This document shows positions 6,565-13,820 of a stretch of DNA of 13,820 nucleotides, piece by piece. Positions within the stretch are counted from its first letter, which is position 1; every line of letters starts with the position of its first letter. This DNA comes from RUG11867 sp964553435 (GTDB taxonomy: Bacteria > Bacillota_I > Bacilli_A > RF39 > UBA660), in NCBI GenBank assembly GCA_964553435.1, contig CAZKKM010000042.1, positions 1 to 13,820 of the forward strand, read 5' to 3'. The translations under genes were made by a program, and so were the position numbers. The notes below the pieces were generated by a model, which saw only the letters and a program-made list of their open reading frames with translations, was not told the DNA's origin and searched no databases.

Positions 6565-7008
6565 ATGGAAGATGTATTAGAATATTCAACATTTAATGGA
6601 ACCAAACTCGAATATGCTGAAACTGAATCAGGAACTCGTAAGCAAATTAAAGGTCTTACAACCGTCCCTGATATCGGTGGAGAACCTAATGAAATCGATA
6701 CGACTACTTTAGATAACACAAAATATGAAACTTCTAAATACGGATTGATGCCAGCGGTAAAATTGCCTTATGAGTTTAATCTGGAAGATCCACATGCCGA
6801 AGCAAATATTAAACTTGCAAGCGATTTAGAGGATTCAGGTAAAACTTATTATTGGTGGCTTACTTTCCCTAATGGAATCGTAATCTCATATAGAAGCAAA
6901 GTTATAACTGATATTAAAGGTGGTTCTAGCGGAGATTTGCAAAAATTTGGTATGTACCATAATCCAGTAAGCGAAATCGAGAGAACAATTCCAACAGTAG
7001 CAGCATAA
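6565..7008 (+). CDS. Major tail (tube) protein
   Basis: This is the subunit of the tail tube, made in large amounts. The ribosome binding site is the strongest in the window (AGGAGGT, seven bases before the ATG), and a strong terminator follows the gene; both fit a high-copy product. The 147-residue β-rich sequence has the tube-protein layout. After a short N-terminal strand comes KQIKGLTTVPDIGGEPNEIDTTTLDN, where the 'P-x-I/L-G-x-x-P-x-x-I-D-x-T-T-L' element is typical of Firmicutes tube proteins. The middle has YEFNLEDPHAEANIKL and YYWWLTFPNGIVISY, and the end has HNPVSEIERT. All eight prolines are CCT or CCA. There is no added Ig domain. Position between the tail terminator and the chaperone genes supports the call. 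Confidence 0.82.
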   Translation: MEDVLEYSTFNGTKLEYAETESGTRKQIKGLTTVPDIGGEPNEIDTTTLDNTKYETSKYGLMPAVKLPYEFNLEDPHAEANIKLASDLEDSGKTYYWWLTFPNGIVISYRSKVITDIKGGSSGDLQKFGMYHNPVSEIERTIPTVAA

Positions 7009-7013
7009 TGGAC

Positions 7014-7051
7014 GAGGTATAGAGATAGCAATGTCTTTATACCTCTTTTTT
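7014..7051 (+). terminator. Strong intrinsic terminator after the tail tube gene
   Basis: The 14-base arms 7014-7027 and 7032-7045 pair completely (two G-T wobbles) around a GCAA tetraloop, a stable GNRA loop. Six Ts follow (7046-7051). It begins five bases after the tube protein stop, and the next ribosome binding site follows after it. It is probably partial in action, since the tail genes downstream must still be transcribed. It may lower expression of the low-copy tail genes relative to the tube. Confidence 0.88.
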
Positions 7052-7078
7052 ATTTAATAGAAAGAGAGAAAAAGAATT

Positions 7079-7465
7079 ATGAATTATTTTATATTAACAC
7101 TAGGAGAAGAAGAACTTAAGTTTAGACTTACCAGCGCCGATTCGGTCGAGATCGAAAAGAAAACAGGAGTAAAACTATTAGACTTTATACAAGATTATAG
7201 TATAACCACAGTTACAACACTTCTCAAGTATATGAGAAAGAGTGATGTGCCTAATTTTAGCGATAAAGATGCCTATGAACTCTATGACAAATTTGTCGAT
7301 AACGGGTACACTCTTGAAAGAATAGTAATCGATGTCATTTATGAAACGGCAGTAGTCTCTGGTTTTTTATCCAAAAGCGACCTAGAGGAAATGAAAACGA
7401 CCAAGGAAGAACTTCAGGCAACGCTCAAAGAAAAGAAGAAACAAGATTTATTACAGAATCAATAA
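7079..7465 (+). CDS. Tail assembly chaperone, gpG-like
   Basis: This 128-residue chaperone helps tube subunits polymerise around the tape measure and is absent from the virion. The ribosome binding site is purine-rich (AGAGAGAAAAAG). The N-terminal strand pair (YFILTLGEEELKFRL) is followed by TSADSVEIEKKTGVKLLDFIQD and several helices, as in Firmicutes tail chaperones. The end is a Lys/Glu-rich helix and a Gln/Asn tail. It lies between the tube and tape measure genes, the canonical place. The -1 frame is open from 7345 across the end of this gene and encodes the second chaperone part, so a fraction of ribosomes probably make a longer gpGT-like product. A perfect slippery heptamer T TTT TTA covers codons 96-97. 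Confidence 0.78.
   Translation: MNYFILTLGEEELKFRLTSADSVEIEKKTGVKLLDFIQDYSITTVTTLLKYMRKSDVPNFSDKDAYELYDKFVDNGYTLERIVIDVIYETAVVSGFLSKSDLEEMKTTKEELQATLKEKKKQDLLQNQ
7363..7369 (+). other. Candidate -1 ribosomal slippery site (T TTT TTA)
   Basis: TTTTTTA is in the correct phase (T, then in-frame codons TTT 7364-7366 and TTA 7367-7369) for a canonical X XXY YYZ -1 slip. It lies within the only stretch, 7345-7465, where a shift could join the two chaperone frames: a TGA closes the -1 frame at 7342-7344, and a TAA ends the 0 frame at 7463-7465. A slip here would give about 219 residues. Against it, the first ~24 codons after the slip read as an unstructured Arg/Asn/Gly stretch, while the 0 frame there looks like genuine helix. 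I see no convincing downstream pseudoknot. A later, non-canonical slip in the A-rich run at 7427-7441 is the alternative. Confidence 0.45.
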
Positions 7466-7737
7466 ATTACCTATACGATGAACTATTAAAATTCGATTTT
7501 ACATACGAACAACTATATAAGATGACAATTAAAGAACTTTCTAAAACATTAGAACAACGACGAAAAGGTCTTGCTTATAAGATTTGGAAAGGTGCGAATC
7601 TAGTTGGCACAAGTTTTGGATCAAAGAATTATCCTGAAACACCACAAGAAGCGTGTCCTGAATTATATCCACCTAAAGCAACTATAAAAATGCCAGATTA
7701 CTTAAGAGAAAAATGGCTAAAGAGAGGAGGCAGGTAG
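7441..7737 (+). CDS. Tail assembly chaperone, gpT-like part (-1 frame extension)
   Basis: This is the second half of the chaperone pair, in the -1 frame relative to the preceding gene. From about 7441 the frame reads as good protein: FITESINYLYDELLKFDF, YEQLYKMTIKELSKTLEQRR, then WKGANLVGTSFGSKNYPETPQEACPELYP and IKMPDYLREKWLKR. The 'LTxxELxxxLEaxxxR...A.L.G..FGxK.P.t..EA.PELFP' character is usual for gpT-like regions of Firmicutes phages. The first ATG (7522) lies inside the homologous region and has no ribosome binding site, so independent initiation is unlikely and expression by frameshift is favoured. The start given is where coding character begins, not a codon of initiation. The gene's last bases carry the AGAGAGGAGG ribosome binding site of the tape measure. 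Confidence 0.7.
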   Translation, partial: TRFITESINYLYDELLKFDFTYEQLYKMTIKELSKTLEQRRKGLAYKIWKGANLVGTSFGSKNYPETPQEACPELYPPKATIKMPDYLREKWLKRGGR

Positions 7738-7738
7738 T

Positions 7739-9760
7739 ATGAGTGAAAAAGAAACATTTGGAGTAGAACTCGAACTTATAACGAGCAAATTTAGTAAAAA
7801 AATGGAATCCATCAAAAGCACGATATCTTCGTTCGCTGATTCAACAAAACAAAAACTTCAAATCGGCATGAATATGGATAAGACAAAGGCCGAACAAGAT
7901 TTAAATCAAATGAAAACAACTTTTAATAAAATGTTTAATGATTTATCAATGTTTAGTAAACCGATCAATATAGAATTTACTGATACCGGCGACTTAAAAG
8001 TTGCAGAAAGCGACGCTAAACGCGTAGAACAAGCATTTAATTCGATGTCGAATAACAGCAAAAAAGATTTAGATAATCTTTGGAACTCAATAAAGGCTAT
8101 ATCATTAGACATTAAAACTCTTGATACAAGCAAAATTTCAAAGATTGGGAAAGTCTTTAAAATTATAAAGACTCCTATCGATAAAGTCAAAAATTCACTT
8201 GAACAGAATAAAAAGAGTGTATCTAATTTTCAGACTGCCGTGGATAAATCATTTAATAAGGGAATATCAAGTATAAAGAGATTTGCTTTATCATTGTTTG
8301 GAATACAATCGATTTGGCGCGCAACGTCACGTGCATCATCAGCATATCTTTCAGAAGATATAGAATTATCAAATAAATTACAAGCAGTGTGGGTTGGATT
8401 AGGTTCATTACTGTCTCCTGTTTTAAATGGCCTAGCAAACTTTTTTCTCAAAATGGTAGGATACTTAAATGTATTTATAAAGTCGATTACAGGAGTAGAT
8501 TTGCTAGCGCAGGCGATGGACAAAGCGAATCAAAATACTAAAAAAACATCGAAATCCACAAAAGAGTTAAAAGGTCAATTATCTGGACTGGATGAAATAA
8601 CGAATATCAATAATGATACAGGCAGTGCAGGTGGTGCTGAATCACCAGATACCAGTTGGATAGATGCTTTTAAAGGACTAGAATTAGATACATCGTGGAC
8701 AGAGGCGATCACTAATTTTGGTACTTGGATAAAAGACAACTGGGAAATCGTTGCTGTCGGAATCACAGGTATAACTTTAGTTCTAGGCGCTTTAAATTTA
8801 GCATCAACTTTGGCAGGCATTGGCCTCACTGGTATGTTAGTCCCGTTGCTTGCAATAGCATTGGGTGTTACTGGTCTTATATCTTTAGTAATGGGGATAA
8901 TTGAACTCTTCAAAGAAGGTGGCAATGAAACCAAAGCATGGACGTTGATCCTTGGTGGTTTAGTCGCTATCGTTCTCGCCGTTGGTCTTGCATTTGGTGG
9001 TATTCCTATGGCAATCGCCGCGGTCGTTGCAGCAATTACGGCTAGTGTATTATGGATAATTAAACATTGGGATATGGTTAAATCGGCCATCGCCTCTGGT
9101 ATAGAATTTATAAAGAATTTATTTGTTACAGGATTTAACTTTATAAAGGGTATTATTCTCGGAATACCAAGTTTTTTAAGAGAAAAACTTGGCGTTGTCG
9201 GTGATATAATTGCTCAACCTTTTGAAATAGGAATAAATCTTATTAAAAACATTTGGAATGGTGCAAAACAATTTTTCAGTGGCATCAAAGACTTTTTTAC
9301 AGGGATTTTCACTTTAGATGGCAACAAGATCAAAGGTGGATTACGGAGTATGCTCTCAGGTATGGGAAATATTATAATAGGATTTATCGAGGGCGTAATT
9401 AATGCCTTTTTAGTACCTATTAACTCCGCTATAAAACTTATAAATAAAATACCGGGAGTAGATATTCCACTTTTAAAAGTTACTATTCCAAAAATACCAT
9501 CACTAGATGTGGGAACAAATTATATGCCAAATGACCAATTAATTTATGCTCACAAAGGCGAAGCGGTCGTTCCAAAGAAGTTTAATAGCCAAGAATTCTT
9601 TAATAATGGAAATGATGAAACAAATGAACTTCTTAGAGAACTTATTGACGTCATCGAAGATAAAGATATGAACTTATATGCTGACGGAGACAAGATCGGT
9701 GAAATTGCAAGAAAATATAATTCCAAATACGAAAGAATAATGGGAAGGAGAACGGCATAA
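7739..9760 (+). CDS. Tape measure protein
   Basis: This protein sets tail length and is ejected ahead of the DNA. At 673 residues it would give a tail near 100 nm (about 1.5 Å per residue). A strong ribosome binding site (AGAGAGGAGG) is eight bases before the ATG. Residues ~1-290 are coiled coil and amphipathic helix, opening FGVELELITSKFSKKMESIKST. An Asn/Gly/Ser-rich linker lies at ~280-310. Hydrophobic segments at ~335-390 and ~401-441 (Ala/Val/Gly/Ile-rich) may insert into the host membrane. A string of amphipathic 'F-x-x-G-I/F' helices follows. The end carries VGTNYMPNDQLIYAHKGEAVVPKKF (about 590-615), a common closing motif of Firmicutes tape measures. I see no lysozyme or peptidase domain. 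Its stop overlaps the next start (TAATG). Confidence 0.92.
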   Translation: MSEKETFGVELELITSKFSKKMESIKSTISSFADSTKQKLQIGMNMDKTKAEQDLNQMKTTFNKMFNDLSMFSKPINIEFTDTGDLKVAESDAKRVEQAFNSMSNNSKKDLDNLWNSIKAISLDIKTLDTSKISKIGKVFKIIKTPIDKVKNSLEQNKKSVSNFQTAVDKSFNKGISSIKRFALSLFGIQSIWRATSRASSAYLSEDIELSNKLQAVWVGLGSLLSPVLNGLANFFLKMVGYLNVFIKSITGVDLLAQAMDKANQNTKKTSKSTKELKGQLSGLDEITNINNDTGSAGGAESPDTSWIDAFKGLELDTSWTEAITNFGTWIKDNWEIVAVGITGITLVLGALNLASTLAGIGLTGMLVPLLAIALGVTGLISLVMGIIELFKEGGNETKAWTLILGGLVAIVLAVGLAFGGIPMAIAAVVAAITASVLWIIKHWDMVKSAIASGIEFIKNLFVTGFNFIKGIILGIPSFLREKLGVVGDIIAQPFEIGINLIKNIWNGAKQFFSGIKDFFTGIFTLDGNKIKGGLRSMLSGMGNIIIGFIEGVINAFLVPINSAIKLINKIPGVDIPLLKVTIPKIPSLDVGTNYMPNDQLIYAHKGEAVVPKKFNSQEFFNNGNDETNELLRELIDVIEDKDMNLYADGDKIGEIARKYNSKYERIMGRRTA

Positions 9761-10142
9761 TGGAAATATGGTTTACAAAAGATACAAAAGACGGAACATA
9801 TATTAAAAGAAAGAGTCCGTCATCTTATGGTGGAGAATGTGAAGATTTGGACGCAAATACTTTTCGAAGTANNNNNNNNNNGATATGTTCGATAGAGTCA
9901 TAAGTACTCGATGGAGTAAACTGAAATTTAGTTATAAATGTTTGACTAAAGAAGAGTTTTATGAAATATCGGGGTACATAAAAAAGAATCCTATTTATGC
10001 GAAGTGCTTACATCCCATTTATGAAGACGGTTATATAGAAGCACAATTTAGATGTTCAAAGTTTAGTTGGGAGATTTTAGAGACAGGAGATTACTCTTTG
10101 TCTTTTAATTTGGTGCAAAAGAAAAGAGTAGTAGGGCAATGA
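9760..10142 (+). CDS. Distal tail-like protein (DUF6711-like), interrupted by an assembly gap
   Basis: This small protein between tape measure and hub is probably the distal-tail or adaptor ring subunit. ATG 9760 overlaps the tape measure stop and has GGAAGGAG upstream. The first 37 residues (MEIWFTKDTKDGTYIKRKSP... ending TFRS) are followed by ten Ns. After the gap another frame continues as DMFDRVISTRWSKLKFSYKCLTKEEF and runs 86 residues to TGA at 10140-10142. The pattern 'x-R-x-x-I-x-x-x-W-x-K-L-x-x-S/W-K-x-L-x-x-E-E' followed by β strands resembles DUF6711-type proteins found here in Firmicutes phages. The two halves are out of frame if the gap is exactly 10 bases. One gene needs a gap length of 3n+2, so the Ns are taken as a placeholder. 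Expected total is about 125 residues or somewhat more. Function is inferred from position. Confidence 0.62.
9872..9881. other. Assembly gap (ten Ns)
   Basis: Ten undetermined bases lie inside the distal-tail-like gene. The flanking frames do not match a true 10-base gap, so the real length is probably different. Confidence 0.95.
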
Positions 10143-12046
10143 TAGAGATATATTTTGATGACAATCTTGTCGATGATGAATTCTACGCAAGTATTTCGAA
10201 TTCGTTTAAAATATTGGATGACAAATTTTCGCTCGGCTCAACTTCTTCTAGTACATTTAAAATCGAAGTTCCTGTTGAGGCTTTAGAATCTATACCTAGC
10301 AACGTCATAATAAAAATTGATAGTACAGATTATGCCCATCTTATCGTTGATAGTTATAGTATAAAAGATAAAGACATCGTAGAGTTTCAACTTACAGATA
10401 AAATGATATTATTCAATTATCAATATGATATGAGTTCTCTCATTCCATGCACTGTAAAAGAAATAATTCAAAATATATGTCTTATGAAGGGAGTGACCTT
10501 TGGTACTACTTCCTTTATAAACGATGATGTATTGGCTGACTTCTACGATAATTCATATACTGCAAGAGAATATATTAGTTTCATTGCTGAATTAAACGCA
10601 GGATTCGCTTCTATTGGATCAGATGGGGAATTATATCTTAAAAGATTCAATTCTACACCCATAGATATCGATATAGAAGAGTGTGACGATTTTAAACTTG
10701 GGGAACACCACAAAATTGAGCGAGTAGTTTTCGATAACGGTTTACTTAAATTTGAAACATCACAGGATAATACTCTTGAAACACTTTATTTAAATTCAGA
10801 AAATCCTTTTATTACAACGGAAGAAATATTCAATAAAATAGCGGATGAAATAATTGGATTTGAATTTTACAGCATTGAAACTAATGATTGCCTCGTTACT
10901 GATGCAATAGCGGGCGATTTAATTAATTTTATAGATGGAGACAATAGTTATCTTTCGATAGCACAATATGACCGCGATTATAACGGCCAATGGATTGGTG
11001 GATATTCATTAAATATAAATTCTAAACAACAGAATGAAACACAGCAAGTAGGTCTAGACAAAGAAGTTAAGAATCTAAAAGTCCGGTTAAATCGTGATGA
11101 GGTAGAATTGGATATCACTGCAGAAAACGTATCTAAAAATAGTGGAGATATTGCAAATCTTAATATTAAAACCGACAGTATTATTACGTCAGTTAAAGAA
11201 GTTGAAGATGACGTCGAATTTAACTATACCGAACTTCTCCAAACAATTGATTCAGTAATAACTTCGGTTCAAAATTCTGGTGGCAATAACCTCATATATA
11301 ACTCAGTTATGTTTGCGATGCCAGATGGTATTCCTGAAAATTGGATAGTAACCGGAGACGGTACTCTGCTTGCACAAAGTAGCCCCGAAGCATTTAACAA
11401 CGGGAGTCAAGCAGGACATACATTCACTTTATTAGATAAAACAGTTAAACAAAGAGTATACGTCAAGCCTGATGAGGATTCGATTCCAGATGAGCAAAAA
11501 ATGTACTATACATTTAGTTGTAAGATTAAAAAAAATCTCACAGGAACGTGCTATGTTAAACTTTCAAACTCTGTAGAAGAATACATCATTCAATTAGACT
11601 CCGGACAGGAGTCTTTTTATGGCGACTACGAAATAAAAGCATTATTACCTAAAGAGAACTATTATGACATTGAATTTCATGGTTCTGAAGATAGTGGAGC
11701 TACGTTTACAGACGTAATGTTTGCTCTGGGTCAATATAAGACAACTTGGACACAAGCGAACGGCGAGATTATGAACACACAGGTAGTTATCAATAAAAAT
11801 GGTGTACTTGTCAAATCATCTGTTTACGAAGGTGATTACACAGTTATGTCGCCGTTAGAGTTCGCAGGTTATTCAAATGTAAATGGAGTAATCACAAAGG
11901 TATTTACGGTGAATGGCGATTGGACAATCGTAACAAAACTAAGAGCACACGATGAAATTGCAATGATGCCCATCAAAATAGTACCAATTTTAACTGGTGC
12001 CGTAACAGGATGGGCACTTGTAAAGACAGGAAGTGATAACCGATGA
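10139..12046 (+). CDS. Tail hub / tail-associated protein with coiled coil and C-terminal carbohydrate-binding-like region
   Basis: This is the tail-tip hub (gp27/Tal position). It starts in an ATGA overlap. Residues ~1-285 resemble the hub domain of Firmicutes phages: FSLGSTSSSTFKIEVP near the start, then a middle helix-strand unit YTAREYISFIAELNAGFASIG followed by GELYLKRF, and later AIAGDLINF. Residues ~300-380 are a coiled coil (LDKEVKNLKVRLNRDEVELD and TDSIITSVKEVEDD...). From ~382 a β-sandwich begins NNLIYNSVMFAMPDGIPENW, the usual opening of tail-borne carbohydrate-binding-like modules. It reaches FTDVMFALGQYKTTWTQANGEI (~537). The last ~90 residues (VVINKNGVLVKSS...MSPLEFAGYS) match a common tail-spike C-terminal unit. 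I see no peptidase or lysozyme motif, so I call it a hub/adhesin and not an endopeptidase. Overlap with the next gene is ATGA. Confidence 0.72.
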   Translation: MIEIYFDDNLVDDEFYASISNSFKILDDKFSLGSTSSSTFKIEVPVEALESIPSNVIIKIDSTDYAHLIVDSYSIKDKDIVEFQLTDKMILFNYQYDMSSLIPCTVKEIIQNICLMKGVTFGTTSFINDDVLADFYDNSYTAREYISFIAELNAGFASIGSDGELYLKRFNSTPIDIDIEECDDFKLGEHHKIERVVFDNGLLKFETSQDNTLETLYLNSENPFITTEEIFNKIADEIIGFEFYSIETNDCLVTDAIAGDLINFIDGDNSYLSIAQYDRDYNGQWIGGYSLNINSKQQNETQQVGLDKEVKNLKVRLNRDEVELDITAENVSKNSGDIANLNIKTDSIITSVKEVEDDVEFNYTELLQTIDSVITSVQNSGGNNLIYNSVMFAMPDGIPENWIVTGDGTLLAQSSPEAFNNGSQAGHTFTLLDKTVKQRVYVKPDEDSIPDEQKMYYTFSCKIKKNLTGTCYVKLSNSVEEYIIQLDSGQESFYGDYEIKALLPKENYYDIEFHGSEDSGATFTDVMFALGQYKTTWTQANGEIMNTQVVINKNGVLVKSSVYEGDYTVMSPLEFAGYSNVNGVITKVFTVNGDWTIVTKLRAHDEIAMMPIKIVPILTGAVTGWALVKTGSDNR

Positions 12047-13602
12047 CGACATTTAATGGTGATATCGGTTATGGAGCAAGTGGGTTCTATCAGTATAACT
12101 GTTTCAACGCGAAAGTTGATTTTAATTATATACAATCTATAGAAAATAACTCAAGCACGATAACTGACATAACAGGGTATATTAAAAGGAATTATACAGG
12201 AGCTCGTCCTTATAATTCGAGCAAAATTGCCACAATCAAAATTGAACGATTAAATGATAATAATGCTTGGGTCGAAGTAACAACTTTGAGTAATTCAAGT
12301 GCATATAACATAAATACGAATAATTATTACAATTTTGTAAGTGGATCTAACATTGTCATTCCACATAAGAGTGATGGCAATCAAAGAATAAGAATCACAT
12401 TTACTGTCAATGGACAATTAAGCTCATATTATCCAAACGGAACAATTTCACAAGAATTTGATTTAACGTATATTCCAAGACAAGCGACTCTTACGGGTGC
12501 CAGTAATTTTAATGATGAACAAAATCCGGTAATCAATTATAGCAATCCAGCCGGCAATGCAGTAACAAGTTTACAGGCGTGTATTAGTTGGACAGGTGGA
12601 GCAGATATTTCATACCGAGATATAAGTAAAACTGGCTCATCGTACACTTTTAATCTTACTTTTGAAGAAAGAAACGCATTAAGAAATGCGTGCCCGACCT
12701 CAAACAGTTTGACTGTAACGTTCTATGTAACGACTGTAATCGGCGAAACAACGTATTATAGTACATTGCAGAGAACGATGACGATCGTGAATGCAAATCC
12801 AAATTTTACTGATTTCGAGTATAAGGACACAAACTCTGCAATCGTTGCAATTACAGAAAATGATCAAATATTAGTCGCTAATCTTTCAACTTTAGAGGCA
12901 TCTATATCTACTACAAATAAAATGATTCCAACAAAAGGTACAACCGGTAATAGATATGCATTTTCTATCGACGAAAAAAATGCAAGTGCCAACTACTCTA
13001 TGACTTCAAGTGTATCTGTATCACTAGGGGCTTTCAATACAGCAGGTATAAAGCGCTTAGAGGTTAGAGCATTCGATAGTCGTAATAATTCCTCGATGAC
13101 ATACAAAGATATAACAGTTATACCTTATAGCGCACCGGCTATTTATATCACTCCTGAAAGGCTAAATAACTTCGAAGAGCAAACGACAATCAAAGTGAAA
13201 GGCACTTATTCCAAGGTCACAATCAACAGAACTGATAAAAATACTGTTTCAAGCATTAAGTATCGTATCCGTGAGGCAGGCGGAACTTGGAGTGCCTTGA
13301 ACACAATGACATTCACAGTTGATGCAGATAAGGGGGAATACACTTGCGAAGATGTTTTTGTAAATCTTGATAATACAAAGTCGTTCGAAATTGAAGTGCA
13401 AGTAGTTGATGTCTTCGACACATACACAAGTTCTAAGCCAGTTGGTGTTGGTAAACCTTTATTCTTTGTCAGCGACAATTTACAATGTGTCGGAGTCAAT
13501 TGTATGCCCCCGGCAGATGCAAAACCGGGTTCAATTTGGTTTGACAGTGGTGATGGAGTAGTAAAAGAAGTTCTTGATTACGACATAATCGATGAATGGT
13601 AG
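12043..13602 (+). CDS. DUF859-like phage tail / receptor-binding structural protein
   Basis: This 519-residue protein is almost all β strand and is probably exposed at the tail tip. It begins in an ATGA overlap with the hub gene. The N-terminal ~150 residues carry KIATIKIERLNDNNAWVEV and NIVIPHKSDGNQRIRITFTV, then IPRQATLTGASNFNDEQNP. Next is the set NPVINYSNPAGNAVTSLQACI, YRDISKTGSSYTFNLT, ERNALRNACP and TIVNANPNFTDFEYKDTN. This order is what I know of DUF859 proteins from streptococcal and related phages. Middle and C-terminal parts read as Ig-like or FN3-like sandwiches. The C-terminal ~50 residues (FVSDNLQCVGVNCMPPADAKPGS...) are distinct and acidic. The exact molecular role of the family is not established; host adhesion is inferred. 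Confidence 0.7.
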   Translation: MTTFNGDIGYGASGFYQYNCFNAKVDFNYIQSIENNSSTITDITGYIKRNYTGARPYNSSKIATIKIERLNDNNAWVEVTTLSNSSAYNINTNNYYNFVSGSNIVIPHKSDGNQRIRITFTVNGQLSSYYPNGTISQEFDLTYIPRQATLTGASNFNDEQNPVINYSNPAGNAVTSLQACISWTGGADISYRDISKTGSSYTFNLTFEERNALRNACPTSNSLTVTFYVTTVIGETTYYSTLQRTMTIVNANPNFTDFEYKDTNSAIVAITENDQILVANLSTLEASISTTNKMIPTKGTTGNRYAFSIDEKNASANYSMTSSVSVSLGAFNTAGIKRLEVRAFDSRNNSSMTYKDITVIPYSAPAIYITPERLNNFEEQTTIKVKGTYSKVTINRTDKNTVSSIKYRIREAGGTWSALNTMTFTVDADKGEYTCEDVFVNLDNTKSFEIEVQVVDVFDTYTSSKPVGVGKPLFFVSDNLQCVGVNCMPPADAKPGSIWFDSGDGVVKEVLDYDIIDEW

Positions 13603-13619
13603 AAAGTGGAGAAAAAGAG

Positions 13620-13820
13620 ATGGAAAAATTAATTAAGTTTAAAGACGGCGATGATGATATTTTTTCTAAAAGCTTTAATTATTATATACAAGTTAATTGT
13701 AACCAAAATATAAAAAGCAATAGTGAACATTCTATAATACAAAAATATGACACTATTATTTATAATAGAGGCAATGGTTTTACGTTGGAAGATGGCTTCG
13801 TAAAGGTGATTTCTGAAAAT
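13620..13820 (+). CDS. Structural/host-contact protein, 3' partial
   Basis: A frame starts at ATG 13620 with AGTGGAG about ten bases upstream and stays open to the window edge (67 residues). It reads MEKLIKFKDGDDDIFSKS, then YYIQVNCNQNIKS and IIYNRGNGFTLEDGFVKVIS. The 'G-x-G-F-T-L-x-D/N-G-x-V/I' piece resembles the opening of C1q/TNF-like trimeric heads carried by some phage tail or head-fibre proteins. The gene lies 17 bases after the DUF859-like gene, so it probably belongs to the same tail-tip set. The reading frame is well supported; the family is a guess from a short fragment. Confidence 0.6.
   Translation, partial: MEKLIKFKDGDDDIFSKSFNYYIQVNCNQNIKSNSEHSIIQKYDTIIYNRGNGFTLEDGFVKVISEN

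Noticed and set aside
8575..9090. Long minus-strand frame (171 aa) opposite the tape measure
   Set aside because: It is the complement of the Ala/Val/Gly-rich hydrophobic part of the tape measure, has low-complexity composition and no ribosome binding site. The + frame is clearly the gene.
13206..13499. Minus-strand frame opposite the DUF859-like gene
   Set aside because: Shadow of a well-supported + strand gene, with no start signal or recognisable protein. Other antisense frames in the window were rejected for the same reason.
1..13820. Recoded genetic code (TGA as Trp)
   Set aside because: Trp is encoded by TGG, and TGA ends several genes in tight ATGA overlaps with the next start, so TGA is a stop.
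1..13820. CRISPR array, insertion sequence or defence island
   Set aside because: No regularly spaced repeats, transposase or terminal inverted repeats, and no non-structural gene set, were seen. The block is a continuous virion module.

Overview
This window is the late structural (virion) gene block of a tailed siphovirus (Caudoviricetes) or prophage that infects a low-G+C Gram-positive host, most likely a Bacillota. The evidence is AT-rich DNA with AGA/CGT/CGA arginine codons, strong AGGAGG-type ribosome binding sites, SPP1-type portal and MuF-type minor head proteins, and a scaffold whose N-terminus (LHIQLFAD) is typical of Firmicutes phages. TGA is a stop (several ATGA overlaps) and TGG encodes Trp, so the genetic code is the standard bacterial one. 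A run of ten Ns inside one gene suggests a draft or metagenomic scaffold. No integrase, repressor or lysis gene lies in the window, so lifestyle cannot be judged. All genes are on the + strand.

Layout. Positions 1-3108 are the portal (5' end cut off by the window), a MuF-type minor head protein with an extra C-terminal HNHP (JAMM-like) domain, and a 61-aa charged protein whose stop codon lies inside a terminator hairpin. Positions 3121-3197 are a complete tRNA-Pro(UGG), with a second terminator right after it. A leader with direct repeats and a GC hairpin (3244-3330) precedes the scaffold and a major capsid protein that carries a C-terminal Listeria-Bacteroides-repeat (Flg_new/InlB B-repeat-like) domain. 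Positions 5051-6553 hold four short, mostly overlapping connector and completion genes. Positions 6565-7008 are the tail tube gene, closed by a very strong terminator (14-bp stem, GCAA loop). Positions 7079-7737 are a tail assembly chaperone pair, probably joined by a -1 frameshift. They are followed by the tape measure (7739-9760), a distal-tail-like protein interrupted by the N run (9760-10142), a tail hub with C-terminal carbohydrate-binding-like region (10139-12046), a DUF859-like tail/receptor-binding protein (12043-13602), and the start of another host-contact protein (13620 to the end).

How the genes work together. Portal, MuF protein, scaffold and capsid build the procapsid. The four small proteins form the head-tail neck and tail terminator. 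Tube protein, chaperones and tape measure build a tail estimated at about 100 nm (inferred from tape length). The last four genes form the tail tip and host recognition apparatus. Hairpin terminators before and after the tRNA and after the tail tube gene divide the late transcript into segments, and could set the stoichiometry of high-copy and low-copy virion proteins.

The gene order is conventional. The points most worth a second look are the tRNA-Pro gene between two terminators inside the head module, the capsid-fused repeat domain, the HNHP domain on the MuF protein and the chaperone frameshift.
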